Below, in pieces: positions 46,690 to 56,142 of a DNA stretch of 64,000 nt. How positions within the stretch are numbered: the first letter of the stretch is position 1; every line of letters begins with the position of its first letter. Under the pieces are notes generated by a model, which was given only the letters and a program-made list of their open reading frames with translations, was not told the DNA's origin and made no database searches. Origin of the DNA: an uncultured Clostridia bacterium. Lineage in GTDB: Bacteria > Bacillota > Clostridia > Oscillospirales > CAG-272. The stretch is taken from the NCBI GenBank assembly GCA_944392615.1, contig CALXXF010000003.1, forward strand, positions 1 through 64,000, given 5' to 3'. The translations under genes were made by a program, and so were the position numbers.

Positions 46690-48125
46690 TTTTCCGGAAT
46701 ATACCTCAACACCGGGTTCCGCGCTGCTTCCGCTTCATCTGGGCGTTTTATTGGCGTGTTGTACGGAGCGCCTCTGAGATATTCGGGATCTTTCACTGCC
46801 ATCTCGTATATTTGCGTGAATGCCTCCGCTGCCTGTTCGAGAGTTTCCTTGGACTCTGTCTCGGTAGGCTCGATCATGAGCGCCTCATGGACGATGAGGG
46901 GGAAGTACATTGTAGGCGGATGCATTCCTTTGTCGAGGAGTGCCTTTGCAATGTCCAGGGCGGATACTCCGCTTTCGTGCTTGATTTTTTCAAGCGTCAT
47001 AACGAATTCATGCATACATATGCCGCCGTACGCCATATCGTAATTCTTTTCGAGAAGATGTTTCAGATAATTGGCGTTGAGTACGGCATTCTTTGCCGTG
47101 TCCGGTATGCCTGATGCGCCAAGCGAGAGAATATAGCAGTATGCCTTGAGTACCACGAGAAAATTCCCGTAAAATGAGCGCACCGAGCCTATTGAGTCAG
47201 AGGGAACAGAAAAAGCAAAGCTACCGTCATCGTTCCTGACTACAGTTTTACCGGGAAGGAAGGATGAAAGGAAGCTCTTGCATCCCACCGGTCCTGAGCC
47301 GGGGCCGCCTCCGCCGTGAGGCGTTGAAAATGTCTTGTGAAGATTCAGATGGACTACATCGAAGCCCATGTCTCCGGGTCTTACTATTCCCATAACGGCA
47401 TTCAGGTTGGCACCGTCATAATAGCACAATCCACCCGCAGAATGCACTATTTCGGTTATTTCAAGTATATTTTTATCAAATATTCCAACGGTATTCGGAT
47501 TTGTAAGCATCAGGCCGGCAGTGTCGTCAGAACAGACGGCGCGGAGCTTTTCAAGGTCGACGCAACCGTCGGGAGCCGACGGGATATTGACAACGGTGTA
47601 TCCTGCCATAGCGGCGGAAGCGGGGTTTGTTCCATGAGCGCTGTCGGGAACTATTATTTTTGTCCTCTTAAGGTCCCCGCGGGATTCATGATACGCACGT
47701 ATGAGCAGAAGACCCGTGAACTCTCCGTGTGCGCCCGCTGCAGGCTGGAGCGTGAAGTCGTCCATACCGGTTATCTCGCAGAGGCTTTTGGAGCACTCAT
47801 ACATGACTTCGAGCGCTCCCTGAGCACTTTCCTCGGGCTGCAGTGGATGCAGAGCGGTAAAAGCGCGTTCGGATGCCACCTGCTCGTCTATTTTCGGATT
47901 ATACTTCATGGTGCATGAACCGAGAGGATAAAAACCGTCGTTTATACCGTGCGCCTGCTTTGCAAGTGAAGTATAATGGCGCGATATATCCGTTTCTGAA
48001 ACCTCCGGCAAATCAAGAGGTTCCTTCCTCAGAAGCCCTTCAGAAAGGGCGTATTCCGGCACATCCGGTTCTTTCAGCAGGGAAAGACCTCTGCCTTTTA
48101 CTGACTTTTCAAATATGAGTTTCAT
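46686..48125 (-). CDS. gcvPB: Glycine dehydrogenase (decarboxylating) subunit 2
   Basis: PLP-binding half of the split P protein of glycine cleavage. The PLP lysine lies in LNLHKTFSTPHGGGGPGSG. Other conserved parts are FYPLGSCTMKYNPK, LQPAAGAHGE and SAHGTNPASAAMAGY. 479 residues. The ATG is fixed by GGGAGGCG upstream and by the 4-base overlap with gcvPA; a longer open frame exists upstream inside gcvPA. The enzyme decarboxylates glycine and passes aminomethyl to GcvH. Confidence 0.95.
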   Translation of the reverse strand: MKLIFEKSVKGRGLSLLKEPDVPEYALSEGLLRKEPLDLPEVSETDISRHYTSLAKQAHGINDGFYPLGSCTMKYNPKIDEQVASERAFTALHPLQPEESAQGALEVMYECSKSLCEITGMDDFTLQPAAGAHGEFTGLLLIRAYHESRGDLKRTKIIVPDSAHGTNPASAAMAGYTVVNIPSAPDGCVDLEKLRAVCSDDTAGLMLTNPNTVGIFDKNILEITEIVHSAGGLCYYDGANLNAVMGIVRPGDMGFDVVHLNLHKTFSTPHGGGGPGSGPVGCKSFLSSFLPGKTVVRNDDGSFAFSVPSDSIGSVRSFYGNFLVVLKAYCYILSLGASGIPDTAKNAVLNANYLKHLLEKNYDMAYGGICMHEFVMTLEKIKHESGVSALDIAKALLDKGMHPPTMYFPLIVHEALMIEPTETESKETLEQAAEAFTQIYEMAVKDPEYLRGAPYNTPIKRPDEAEAARNPVLRYIPEK

Positions 48126-49432
48126 TTCGTCGCCTCCCCGCATATTTTCAGGAGCCTGTCTATCTGTTCGCGACTGTTGCATTCGGTTGTGCACCAGAGT
48201 ATGCCGTCCTTTGTAGGCAGTCCTCCGAGTATTCCCTCACAATCAAGCTTTTTCATGAGTTCATCGGAGTTTACCGGACAGCTCGTGAGAAATTCGTTGA
48301 AAAATTCGGAAGAGTATATGCGTTTGAAGCCGAGACTGTCAAGAGCTTTTGCAAGATAATGCGCGTTTGAAAGAGAAACAGTTGCCGCGCGGCGCATGCC
48401 CTTTTTTCCCATTGCGCTCATATAGCATGCGGCACAGAGGGCGCAGAGAGCCTCGTTAGAGCATATGTTTGAAGACGCCTTTTCACGGCGTATATGCTGT
48501 TCGCGAGCCTGAAGCGTGAGCACAAAGGCGCGGTTGCCGTCTGAATCGAGTGTCTGTCCTACGATCCTTCCCGGCAGCTTACGTACAAGCTCCTTGCGCG
48601 CCGCCATAAAGCCAAGATAAGGTCCGCCGAATGAAAGAGGCATGCCGAGCGGCTGTCCTTCGCCGCATGCGAGGTCGGCTCTGTATTCTCCGGCGCTTGA
48701 CAGGATGGCTGCGGCTATCGGGTTTATGTACATTATGTACTTTGCTCCCGCAGCGTGCGCCGCATCGGAAGCTATCCTGCAATCTTCTATACAGCCTAAG
48801 AAGTTGACCTGCGCTGTCAGAACGCATGCTGTGGTATCATCAAGCGCAGAAGTGAGTGCGTCTGTATCCGTGACTCCGTCTTTTCCTGGAATGAGCTCTA
48901 CCGTCATTCCGTTGGCTTTGCAGTAGGTTTCTACCGTACTTATTACCATAGGGTTCAAAAGAGAGGATACCAGCGCCTTGCTTCTCTTCCGCTCTCGGCA
49001 TGCCGCAACAGATTCTGCCGCGGCTGATGCCCCGTCGTATACGGATGCGTTTGAAACATCAAGCCCGGTGAGAGCGCATATCATCGTCTGATACTCAAAT
49101 ATTGACTGCAATATACCCTGGCTTATTTCTGCCTGATAAGGCGTATAGGCAGTTACAAATTCTTCTTTTGATATAACGCTTCTGACAATTGCCGGGATAT
49201 AGTGGTTGTATGCACCTGCGCCTCTGAAAATGGCAGTATATACCTTGTTTTTGCGGCAAAGTGCTTCCGCTTTTTCTGAAAGCTCCTGCTCGGAGATGCC
49301 TTCCGGAAGAGAGAGATGCTTTATTTTTATTTTTTCGGGGATATCGGCATAGAGTTCGTCAGCATCTTTCATGCCGAGCGCTTCGAGCATGAGCCGCTTT
49401 TCTTCCGCCGATGATGGAACATATGTATTCAT
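48122..49432 (-). CDS. gcvPA: Glycine dehydrogenase (decarboxylating) subunit 1
   Basis: N-terminal half of the split two-subunit P protein found in Firmicutes and archaea. It begins MNTYVPSSAEEKRLMLEALG and carries FRGAGAYNHYIPAIV, TPYQAEISQGILQSIFEYQT, YDGASAAAES and CGEGQPLGMPLSFGGPYLGF. It has the PLP-transferase fold but no catalytic lysine, which sits in GcvPB. 436 residues. ATG with CGGAGG 5 bases upstream. Confidence 0.95.
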   Translation of the reverse strand: MNTYVPSSAEEKRLMLEALGMKDADELYADIPEKIKIKHLSLPEGISEQELSEKAEALCRKNKVYTAIFRGAGAYNHYIPAIVRSVISKEEFVTAYTPYQAEISQGILQSIFEYQTMICALTGLDVSNASVYDGASAAAESVAACRERKRSKALVSSLLNPMVISTVETYCKANGMTVELIPGKDGVTDTDALTSALDDTTACVLTAQVNFLGCIEDCRIASDAAHAAGAKYIMYINPIAAAILSSAGEYRADLACGEGQPLGMPLSFGGPYLGFMAARKELVRKLPGRIVGQTLDSDGNRAFVLTLQAREQHIRREKASSNICSNEALCALCAACYMSAMGKKGMRRAATVSLSNAHYLAKALDSLGFKRIYSSEFFNEFLTSCPVNSDELMKKLDCEGILGGLPTKDGILWCTTECNSREQIDRLLKICGEATK

Positions 49433-49456
49433 TCAAGCCTCCGTCGTGATATGTAC

Positions 49457-49831
49457 TCAGAGTGCGGCGCAGTATTCCTCATACTCTGCAGGAGTCATAA
49501 GACCGTCAGTAGATGAGATATCAGTGAGCTTTGCTATCCATGTCCCGTAGGGATCGGTGTTGAGAAGAGCGGGATCGCTCTCAAGCTGCGTGTTTACCTC
49601 AGAGATTGTGCCGTCCACGGGAGAGTAGACATCTGAAACCGCTTTGACCGATTCTACATCCGAATACGCATCGGACGTGCTGACCTTGTCGCCGACAACA
49701 GGCAGCCCGACGAATACTATATCTCCCAGCTGGTTCTGGGCGTAGTCGGTTATTCCTATGTAAGCTGTGTCATTTTCAATTCTGACCCATTCATGTGATT
49801 TGCTGTAAAGGCATTCTGTGTTAATATTCAT
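49457..49831 (-). CDS. gcvH: Glycine cleavage system H protein
   Basis: Lipoyl carrier that shuttles the aminomethyl group between P, T and L proteins. The lipoyl-lysine hairpin is SDVESVKAVSDVYSPVDG, preceded by the IGITDYAQNQLGDIVFVGLP strand pair. 124 residues, standard. ATG with CGGAGGAAAA directly upstream. The 242-bp gap to gcvT holds a tandem repeat. Confidence 0.95.
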   Translation of the reverse strand: MNINTECLYSKSHEWVRIENDTAYIGITDYAQNQLGDIVFVGLPVVGDKVSTSDAYSDVESVKAVSDVYSPVDGTISEVNTQLESDPALLNTDPYGTWIAKLTDISSTDGLMTPAEYEEYCAAL

Positions 49832-50024
49832 TTTTTCCTCCGTGATTGCAAGAATTGCAATATTTATTTATTGTTTTTTGTTTGTCGGAATATAATGCAA
49901 AGTCCTGTCCTGCTTATTTTGAAAAAGCACGCCGTTCCACCGCTTGATTCAAATATAGAATCAGAAAAATATCTCTGCAAAATCAAGTACAGTAAATATG
50001 TGCGCGGGAGCAAAGCTTATCGGT

Positions 50025-50054
50025 ACTCGGTCGGCAAGCACTCGGTCGGCAAGG
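50025..50054. repeat. 15-bp tandem repeat, 2 copies
   Basis: ACTCGGTCGGCAAG-C/G occurs twice in tandem, about 20 bp past the gcvT stop. Confidence 0.75.
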
Positions 50055-50073
50055 AAAATTCAGCCCAAACGAC

Positions 50074-51165
50074 TCATTTGGCATTGCTGTAGAAGGGAAG
50101 GGCAACGATCTCCGCCTCTGTCTTTCTGCCGCGTATATCAGCATAAACACGGGTTCCGGGGACGGAGTATTTTTTATCGACTATAGCCATGGCATAAGAG
50201 CCGTTGAGCCATGGGCAGAACGTTCCTGAGGTCGATACACCAATTACTGTATCGCCTATGTATATAGTCTGCTTTTCTCTTATAATACCTTTTCCCAATG
50301 CCTTGAGTCCCACCCTTATGCGCGTGGGCTCTCCCTTTTCTTCAAGGGCGCTTTTTCCTACGAAAAATGGCTTGTTCATTTTAACGGCAAACATAAGTCC
50401 GGTTTCTCCGGGAGTGGTATTTTCATCCATCTCATGCCCGTAAAGCGGCATTGCCGCTTCAAGTCTCAGCGTGTCGCGCGCTCCAAGACCGCAGGGCACA
50501 AGACCGTCGCCCTTCGCGGAATCGAGAAGAATATCCCATATATTTACCGCATTTTCGTTCATCGTGTATATTTCATATCCGAATTCGCCGGTGTATCCCG
50601 TTCTCGAAAGGATACAGGGAAATCCTCCCACAGACGAGTTGAAGATTGCACTGTAGTATTTTTGAGGTATCTTGTCTTCAGGAGTGAGCCTCTTTATTAT
50701 TTCACGCGAGGCGGGCCCCTGTATGGCTATCTGGGATATCGAATCTGAAATATCGGAAAATTCTACGTCGCCGGACAGATTTGATAGCATCCACTCGACA
50801 TCCTTGGAGCGATTGGCGGCATTTACAACCACCATGTAGTCATTATCGCTCTTTTTGTAAACTATGAGATCGTCAATAAAGCCTCCGTTTTCGTTGAGCA
50901 TCGGGCTGTACCGAGCCTGTCCGTCATACATTCCGGTAAAGTCGTTTGATAAAAGACGGTTGAGGTTTGCAAGTGCGTCCTTGCCTTTGTATCTGACCTC
51001 ACCCATGTGTGAGACGTCGAAGAGCCCCGCAGCCTTCCGCACGGCAAGGTGCTCGGCAATAACTCCTGTTTTTTCATACATCACAGGCAAAAGATATCCG
51101 GCAAACGGAACGATTCTTGCGCCGAGGGCAACATGACGGTCGTATAGCTCAGTTTTCTTTTCCAT
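50074..51165 (-). CDS. gcvT: Aminomethyltransferase (glycine cleavage T protein)
   Basis: Transfers the methylene group from GcvH to tetrahydrofolate, releasing ammonia. It starts KKTELYDRHVALGARIVPFAG and contains GLFDVSHMGEVRYKG, the GYTGEFGYEIY folate-site region and GLGARDTLRLEAAMPLYGHE. 363 residues. ATG with AAGGAGAAA is chosen; the open frame continues 93 bases upstream into the leader. First gene of the operon, behind the glycine riboswitch. Confidence 0.95.
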   Translation of the reverse strand: MEKKTELYDRHVALGARIVPFAGYLLPVMYEKTGVIAEHLAVRKAAGLFDVSHMGEVRYKGKDALANLNRLLSNDFTGMYDGQARYSPMLNENGGFIDDLIVYKKSDNDYMVVVNAANRSKDVEWMLSNLSGDVEFSDISDSISQIAIQGPASREIIKRLTPEDKIPQKYYSAIFNSSVGGFPCILSRTGYTGEFGYEIYTMNENAVNIWDILLDSAKGDGLVPCGLGARDTLRLEAAMPLYGHEMDENTTPGETGLMFAVKMNKPFFVGKSALEEKGEPTRIRVGLKALGKGIIREKQTIYIGDTVIGVSTSGTFCPWLNGSYAMAIVDKKYSVPGTRVYADIRGRKTEAEIVALPFYSNAK

Positions 51166-51352
51166 TTTTTTCTCCTTAAAATTTATATATTGTTTTTGGT
51201 ATTCAACAGGGTTTGAATTGATATGCCCGCAGCTCTGTATCGGGTATATCAAATACAAGAACGTCGTCCTGCATTTCTGCGGGGCAGCTGCTCATGGCAC
51301 GCTTTTTTGTATTTTGTATCTGGATTTTCTGAAAGCGATATCAGACAAAGTT

Positions 51353-51437
51353 TTTGGAAAAGTGAAGTCTTTGGAAAAGTGAAGTCTTTGGAAAAGTGAA
51401 GTCTTTGGAAAAGTGAAGTCTTTGGAAAAGTGAAGGC
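51353..51437. repeat. 17-bp tandem repeat, 5 copies, in the gcv leader
   Basis: The unit TTTGGAAAAGTGAAGTC is repeated five times head to tail (85 bp; the last copy differs at one base near its end). It lies between the riboswitch terminator and gcvT, so it is transcribed as part of the operon leader. There are no spacers, so it is not a CRISPR array. Confidence 0.92.
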
Positions 51438-51441
51438 ACTG

Positions 51442-51473
51442 AAAAAAGGCGCACTTAAAAGAGTGCGCCTTTT
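51442..51473 (-). terminator. Riboswitch-controlled terminator of the gcv operon
   Basis: On the minus strand AAAAGGCGCACT pairs with AGTGCGCCTTTT(TT) around a short loop. The left arm begins in the 3' strand of the second aptamer's P1 stem, so aptamer folding and terminator folding compete. Confidence 0.85.
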
Positions 51474-51662
51474 CCGTCCGCATTACCTGAAAGATTCTTT
51501 CCGAGTCATGTCGGAAATTGCTTCTTCGGCGAGCATCCTACAGCATTATGCCTTATAAACATGCTCTTTTCCGGAAGTGTGTCCGGCAGCGGTCCTTTTG
51601 CCTGAGAGTTAATCGCGCATCGATCCCCTTCGGCTCCTTGCGGTCTCTCCCGTTGCCATCGC
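51474..51662 (-). ncRNA. Tandem glycine riboswitch
   Basis: Two glycine aptamers in series on the minus strand. Aptamer 1 shows GGGAGAGACC, GAGCCGAAGGGG and AACTCTCAGGCAAAAGGACC. Aptamer 2 shows CTCGCCGAAGAAGCAA and ATCTTTCAGGTAATGCGGAC. These are the conserved cores of the gcvT RNA motif. It directly precedes a terminator and the glycine cleavage genes, so glycine is expected to permit read-through (ON switch), as in other Firmicutes. Confidence 0.93.
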
Positions 51663-51787
51663 CCGTATTATGCCGCCCTCCGGGCGGGTTTGTTTTTTTG
51701 TTGTGTCACTGCAGATGCTGTTACAGCATTTTGTCATTGCGGTGTGTTATATGAAATAGTCAGCAAGATTCTTGGTGAACAGGCAAA

Positions 51788-53119
51788 CTACTTAACTATG
51801 TCATCATCTTCATCTGCGTCAGGGGCAGGCGTCCTATCTTCGTCTGAATTCACCGCGTGTTCTTCAGAAGCACTTGCACGCTTGTTTTTGCGGCGCCCGA
51901 AGAAGCCGGGCGGATTTTTGTCGTTTTCCGTCTGCTCTGTATTTATCTGCTCCGCAAGTCCCTTTTTGAGCAGACGCTTGTTTATAGCCTCACCGACCAG
52001 AGTATAGATGACGGCGAAGAGCGGCACTCCGAAAAACATGCCGAATATGCCGAACAGCGCACCCATCACGAGTATAGCTATCATTATCCACACCCCGCCT
52101 ATACCGACCTTGTCGCCGAGTATGTTCGGAGCTATTATATTTCCGTCTATCTGCTGTACCACAAGTATTATCACGGCAAAGACTATTGCCTTTCTGAGTC
52201 CTCCGTCAGGAACGACAAGTACAATTATGGCACTCGGTATAGCTCCGAGAAAGGGCCCGAAGACAGGGATAAGGTCTGTAACGCCTATGATAAGCGAAAT
52301 CATAGGGTAGTAAGGTATTCCGAATATCCACGTGAGAAGATACACTATTATCATGACTATCATGGAGTCGATGATCTTTCCTCTCACGAACTGACCGAAT
52401 TTTTTGTCCACCGTTGTCATGAAGTGACCGAGCACGATGTTTTGCTTGAAGGAAAAGAAAGCCAAGAAAAAGCGCTTTATCTGCATTATCAGAACTTCTT
52501 TTGATGCAAGAAAATATATCGACAGGAAAAGTCCGAGAAGCAGGTTTTTTGCGACGGTAAATATACTTATGAGAAAATTGACAGATGATGAAACTATCGA
52601 ACCTGTGCCGCCTATGATGGTTTCCACTATGCTGTCTATTGTGCCGGGAATGTCGAAATTGTTCATGAGCAGCTCGTACAGCGAGGCAAAATTCTCATTG
52701 GTGTCTATCAGTTCCTGTATTCTGAACGGAATGGAATTTATGAAGCTCGCAAGCTGACCTGCAAGGTCCCTGACACTGCTTACAAGGTTCGGAACCAGAA
52801 TGGACAGAAACGCCGTGATAAAAAGCAGAAAACATATATACGTGCAGATAAGACCGAGCGCGCGAAGACCTTTTTTGCCTATCTTACCTTTTGAAATACG
52901 CATAAACAGCTTTATTTCAAACATTCTGAGTATCGGGTTCAGAAGATACGCGATGATTATCCCGTAAAATATAGGGCTGAACATCTCGCTGAGTACATCT
53001 GTGACGGTTGTCAGCGAGTTGTGATTAACTATAAAATTGACGCAGAGAATTGCAAAAAGCACAACGCCGCAGGCGTACACGGCATAGGTAGTGTATTTTT
53101 TGTTAAACTGCCACTTCAC
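51788..53119 (-). CDS. AI-2E family transporter (PerM-like membrane protein)
   Basis: Integral membrane protein of the AI-2E/PerM family, about 443 residues. Eight hydrophobic segments are visible: two at the N-terminus, an amphipathic middle part, then YPMISLIIGVTDLIPVFGPFLGAIPSAII, whose 'DLIPVFGPFLGAIP' is the family hallmark, and GVWIMIAILVMGALFGIFGMFFGVPLFAVI. The C-terminal tail is charged and acidic. The transported substrate is not known for this branch. The GTG start follows GGAGG at 7 bases; a longer open frame has no site. Monocistronic. Confidence 0.85.
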   Translation of the reverse strand: MKWQFNKKYTTYAVYACGVVLFAILCVNFIVNHNSLTTVTDVLSEMFSPIFYGIIIAYLLNPILRMFEIKLFMRISKGKIGKKGLRALGLICTYICFLLFITAFLSILVPNLVSSVRDLAGQLASFINSIPFRIQELIDTNENFASLYELLMNNFDIPGTIDSIVETIIGGTGSIVSSSVNFLISIFTVAKNLLLGLFLSIYFLASKEVLIMQIKRFFLAFFSFKQNIVLGHFMTTVDKKFGQFVRGKIIDSMIVMIIVYLLTWIFGIPYYPMISLIIGVTDLIPVFGPFLGAIPSAIIVLVVPDGGLRKAIVFAVIILVVQQIDGNIIAPNILGDKVGIGGVWIMIAILVMGALFGIFGMFFGVPLFAVIYTLVGEAINKRLLKKGLAEQINTEQTENDKNPPGFFGRRKNKRASASEEHAVNSDEDRTPAPDADEDDDIVK

Positions 53120-53259
53120 TTGACGACCTCCACGATAATCTGCTAATATTCTATAACAAAAGCTCCCGAAAATCAACATGTTTTTTTAAAAGTGTTTGAA
53201 AGTATTGAAAAAAATTATATAAGATAATATAATACTTATACAGCGGTCTGATACAGTTT

Positions 53260-53268
53260 TGATATAAT
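53260..53268 (+). promoter_or_regulatory. Extended -10 element upstream of ispE
   Basis: TGA-TATAAT on the plus strand, about 220 bp before the ispE start, with no convincing -35. The 53120-53486 gap holds no gene. Confidence 0.35.
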
Positions 53269-53486
53269 GCAGTCGTATGCAGTATTCCATGTTGTACCTG
53301 CAGTCCGGGAGAGCGCACTTACTGACAGAGGTATTCATTGTGCCTTTCGTCTCGGATGTGTACCAATTTCGTATTTTATGTCGCTTATGTCGACGTAGCG
53401 GACATGTCAAATGTAATTGCGGTCAAATGTAACTGCGTATGAACTGCCGCGGATATATCGCTGGCATTTCACAAAAAGGTGATTTT

Positions 53487-54422
53487 ATGGATTTTTTTTA
53501 TAAAGATGCGTTTGCTTACGACGGAAGTGACCTCGGCATCAGACTTTCTGAAAACTCAGCGTCGATAATGTGTCCTGCAAAGATAAATCTTTTTCTTGAA
53601 ATAACCGGAAAAAGAAATGACGGCTATCATACCATAGAGAGCGTAATGCAGAGAGTATCTCTCTGTGACCGCGTGGAAGTGAGGTTGGGAGTCGGAAAGG
53701 GAATATCGGCAGTATGCAGTGTCCCCGGAGTACCCTCAGGCGATAAAAACACAGCATGTGTTGCTGCAGAAAAATATCTGAGTGCCGCAGGTGTATCCGG
53801 AAGCGTAGAAATATCAATAGAGAAAATAATACCTGTTTCAGCAGGACTTGCAGGAGGCTCGGCAGACGCAGCGGGAACGCTTGCGGCACTCCATGCGCTG
53901 ATTGGAAGGGTTGATGAGCATGACCTTGCCGGAATCGCGCTATCTGTAGGTGCGGATGTCCCATTCTGTCTGTTTTCTGTAAGCGCACTTTGCAAAGGAG
54001 TCGGAGAGAGGATTGCCCCATGCCCGTCGTTGCCTGATTCCTTCATAGTGATTGCAAAGCATCCGGAAGAAGCCGTTTCCACTGCCGAGGCTTACAGGCT
54101 CGCCGATTCGGTCACACTCAGTAAAAACGGCTCTCATGCTATTACCGAAGCTCTGAAAAAAGGCGATATAGCACGGGTATGTTCAGAAATGAAAAATGAT
54201 TTTGAGACAGTGCTTCTTCACAGTGTCCCATACGCACGCAAGGCCATTGCTGTGATGAAGGATTTTTCTGCACTTGGGACAATGATGAGCGGAAGCGGGC
54301 CCTCTGTGTTCGGTATATTCGACGATTCCTGCAAGGCAGCTTCTGCGTGCGACTTTCTCGCTTCTGACGGATATGTGTCATTTGTATGCCGTCCGGTGGG
54401 ATGGCAGCGCGTTCTGCCCTAA
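53487..54422 (+). CDS. ispE: 4-diphosphocytidyl-2-C-methyl-D-erythritol kinase
   Basis: GHMP kinase of the non-mevalonate isoprenoid pathway. It has the N-terminal APAKINLFLEITGKRNDGYH motif, the ATP-binding PVSAGLAGGSADAAGTLAAL and the C-terminal MMSGSGPSVFGIF. The N-terminus carries an extra ~27 residues ahead of the usual start of the domain. ATG with AAAAGGTGA 6 bases upstream decides the start. 311 residues. Monocistronic, closed by a strong terminator. Confidence 0.92.
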   Translation: MDFFYKDAFAYDGSDLGIRLSENSASIMCPAKINLFLEITGKRNDGYHTIESVMQRVSLCDRVEVRLGVGKGISAVCSVPGVPSGDKNTACVAAEKYLSAAGVSGSVEISIEKIIPVSAGLAGGSADAAGTLAALHALIGRVDEHDLAGIALSVGADVPFCLFSVSALCKGVGERIAPCPSLPDSFIVIAKHPEEAVSTAEAYRLADSVTLSKNGSHAITEALKKGDIARVCSEMKNDFETVLLHSVPYARKAIAVMKDFSALGTMMSGSGPSVFGIFDDSCKAASACDFLASDGYVSFVCRPVGWQRVLP

Positions 54423-54468
54423 GCGCAAATGCCTCCCCGGCAGAATTGTCGCCGAAGTTGCAGCCACA

Positions 54469-54513
54469 GCCGCAGCCGTATTGCCTTTGGTATACGGCTG
54501 CGGCGTTTTATTT
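54469..54513 (+). terminator. Terminator after ispE
   Basis: A 13-bp GC-rich stem (GCCGCAGCCGTAT with ATACGGCTGCGGC), a 10-nt loop and GTTTTATTT. It is also placed to end the convergent ATPase gene only weakly. Confidence 0.85.
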
Positions 54514-54643
54514 CTGACGCATCTTTTTTCATTTCTGCGTTTTTCCATGACAATGCGTTGTCAGAAGATGATATTCTGAGCTCCTCCCGTTCTGTTACTT
54601 TTATGAGTAAAGGAAAGAAAAATCTGTGAGGTAAACCCTGCTT

Positions 54644-55720
54644 TCAAAGACGCGGAGTGCCGAAAAGGTCTGAGCATATATTTGTGCCAAGGTCGTCGAT
54701 TTTTTCAAAGTCCATGGCTTCTATATAATATTTTTCGAGCTCGTCGTGCATCTCGCCGATTGAGGAAAGTATGCGCGCGGCTTCTTTTTCAGCCAGCTTG
54801 CCTATATGTGCCGAAGCACGGAGTTCGCTTTTTATTTTGCCTGCTCCGCGTTCATTCACGAATCTCTCCGTGTTCAGTGTCCGTCCGGTTCGCTCCGAGC
54901 CGAGCGGAAGCGATATCAGAAGAGAGCACGAGGGTATTCTTACAGAACAGATCTTTTCGTCGGCAGGTATGCGCGATATTTCTATATCCGCACCGTATTC
55001 CAGAAGCTCCCTGCAGAGAATCTCAAAAAAATTATGCGACAGGCACAGTCTGTCACGAAGTATATACGCTGTCTGGGAATCTTCAAAAAGGCTGTCAAAA
55101 CATACGGAGCCATGTACGCCGAAGGCGCATACCTGCTTCGATGTCACCTTTCCGCCCGCCTTCTGAGGGCGGTGTTTTTTTATAAGCTTTTTCGATACTT
55201 CCGATGCCGCTTTTGGGTCAAATATCTCCGCGGCGCGCAAATCATATGCGTCCTCCGCGCCTTTGGCTGAAGCAAGAAGGGCGTATACTCTTTTATATTC
55301 ACCGCTTATAGAGTCAGTAAGCCTGACAATTTCATCGGTGTGGCGTCTGAGCATACCGACGTCCCAGTATTCGCCGAGGTTTATTATACTGTCTGATGCT
55401 CCGGGATATTTCGGGTCGGTCATATGCGGAGCTGTGCCGTCAAGAAATACCTTTCCGAGTTGCGGCAACGCGACGGCATCGAGAGACCTTGTATCTGATG
55501 AACAATAATATTTGTTGCACACGATCCCCCTGCTTTGCGCCTCTGCCGCAATCTTTTTCATAAGGGAGGATTTTCCGGTTCCGGGGCCGCCTTTTATTAT
55601 GTTTTTTGAATATCCGTCAAAGAGCACAGTAAAAAGGGATACAAAACCCCTGTGAGTGTTCATTGCGGCAAAGTATGAATTGCTTCCGGAAAGCGCTGCG
55701 GGACTTTCAAAAAAAGACAT
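54644..55720 (-). CDS. PRK06851-like P-loop ATPase
   Basis: Cytoplasmic ATP-binding protein of unknown role. Walker A is IIKGGPGTGKSSLMKKIA (about residue 42). The following CSSDTRSLDAVALPQLGKVF and DGTAPHMTDPKYPGASDSII stretches are what I recall of the PRK06851 family of Firmicutes. I see only one clear P-loop; the C-terminal half has no second Walker A. The ATG is preceded by GAGG and sits inside a 12-bp inverted repeat, so translation may be modulated. No functional partner is adjacent. Confidence 0.7.
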   Translation of the reverse strand: MSFFESPAALSGSNSYFAAMNTHRGFVSLFTVLFDGYSKNIIKGGPGTGKSSLMKKIAAEAQSRGIVCNKYYCSSDTRSLDAVALPQLGKVFLDGTAPHMTDPKYPGASDSIINLGEYWDVGMLRRHTDEIVRLTDSISGEYKRVYALLASAKGAEDAYDLRAAEIFDPKAASEVSKKLIKKHRPQKAGGKVTSKQVCAFGVHGSVCFDSLFEDSQTAYILRDRLCLSHNFFEILCRELLEYGADIEISRIPADEKICSVRIPSCSLLISLPLGSERTGRTLNTERFVNERGAGKIKSELRASAHIGKLAEKEAARILSSIGEMHDELEKYYIEAMDFEKIDDLGTNICSDLFGTPRL

Positions 55721-55760
55721 ATACTGTACCTCGATTCATATTCTTTCTGTACAGTATATG
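55718..55760. repeat. 12-bp perfect inverted repeat at the start of the PRK06851-like gene
   Basis: CATATACTGTAC (55718-55729) and GTACAGTATATG (55749-55760) are perfect inverted copies 19 bp apart. The left copy contains the start codon of the minus-strand gene and the spacer contains its GAGG site. It may act as an operator or as an mRNA hairpin that hides the start. The following 55761-56142 gap holds an A-rich tract and no gene. Confidence 0.7.
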
Positions 55761-56142
55761 TTGTCTTGCTTCTGTTGACATTATGTTATGATTATTGACT
55801 CAAAGCGCTTTTTTAAATCGATTGAGCCCGAAAAACAAAAAAAACAAAAAAGCGTCAAAGAAAGAAATTATAAAAAGAATCGTCAATCGTAAAATACGCT
55901 CGCATCGGATTTTTGTCAATCAGGAGTTTGCATATCACTCGCGGCGGATTTTTGAAAGCACCAGAGTCGGAACTGAATCTTTAAAAATGTCAACCTTAGG
56001 TTGCATCTGTTGCGTTGGATGTATTTTGAAAAAGCGTTCCCTGAGTCTTTAATTATGCCGACGAAATATACGGTATATACCGGTCTTTCGTCCGGGCATT
56101 GAAAGACGCACATTGTACGCATCAGAGGCTTTGCGGTGAACT

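Noticed and set aside
51353..51437. CRISPR array
   Set aside because: Units are contiguous 17-mers with no spacers, and no cas genes are present in the window.
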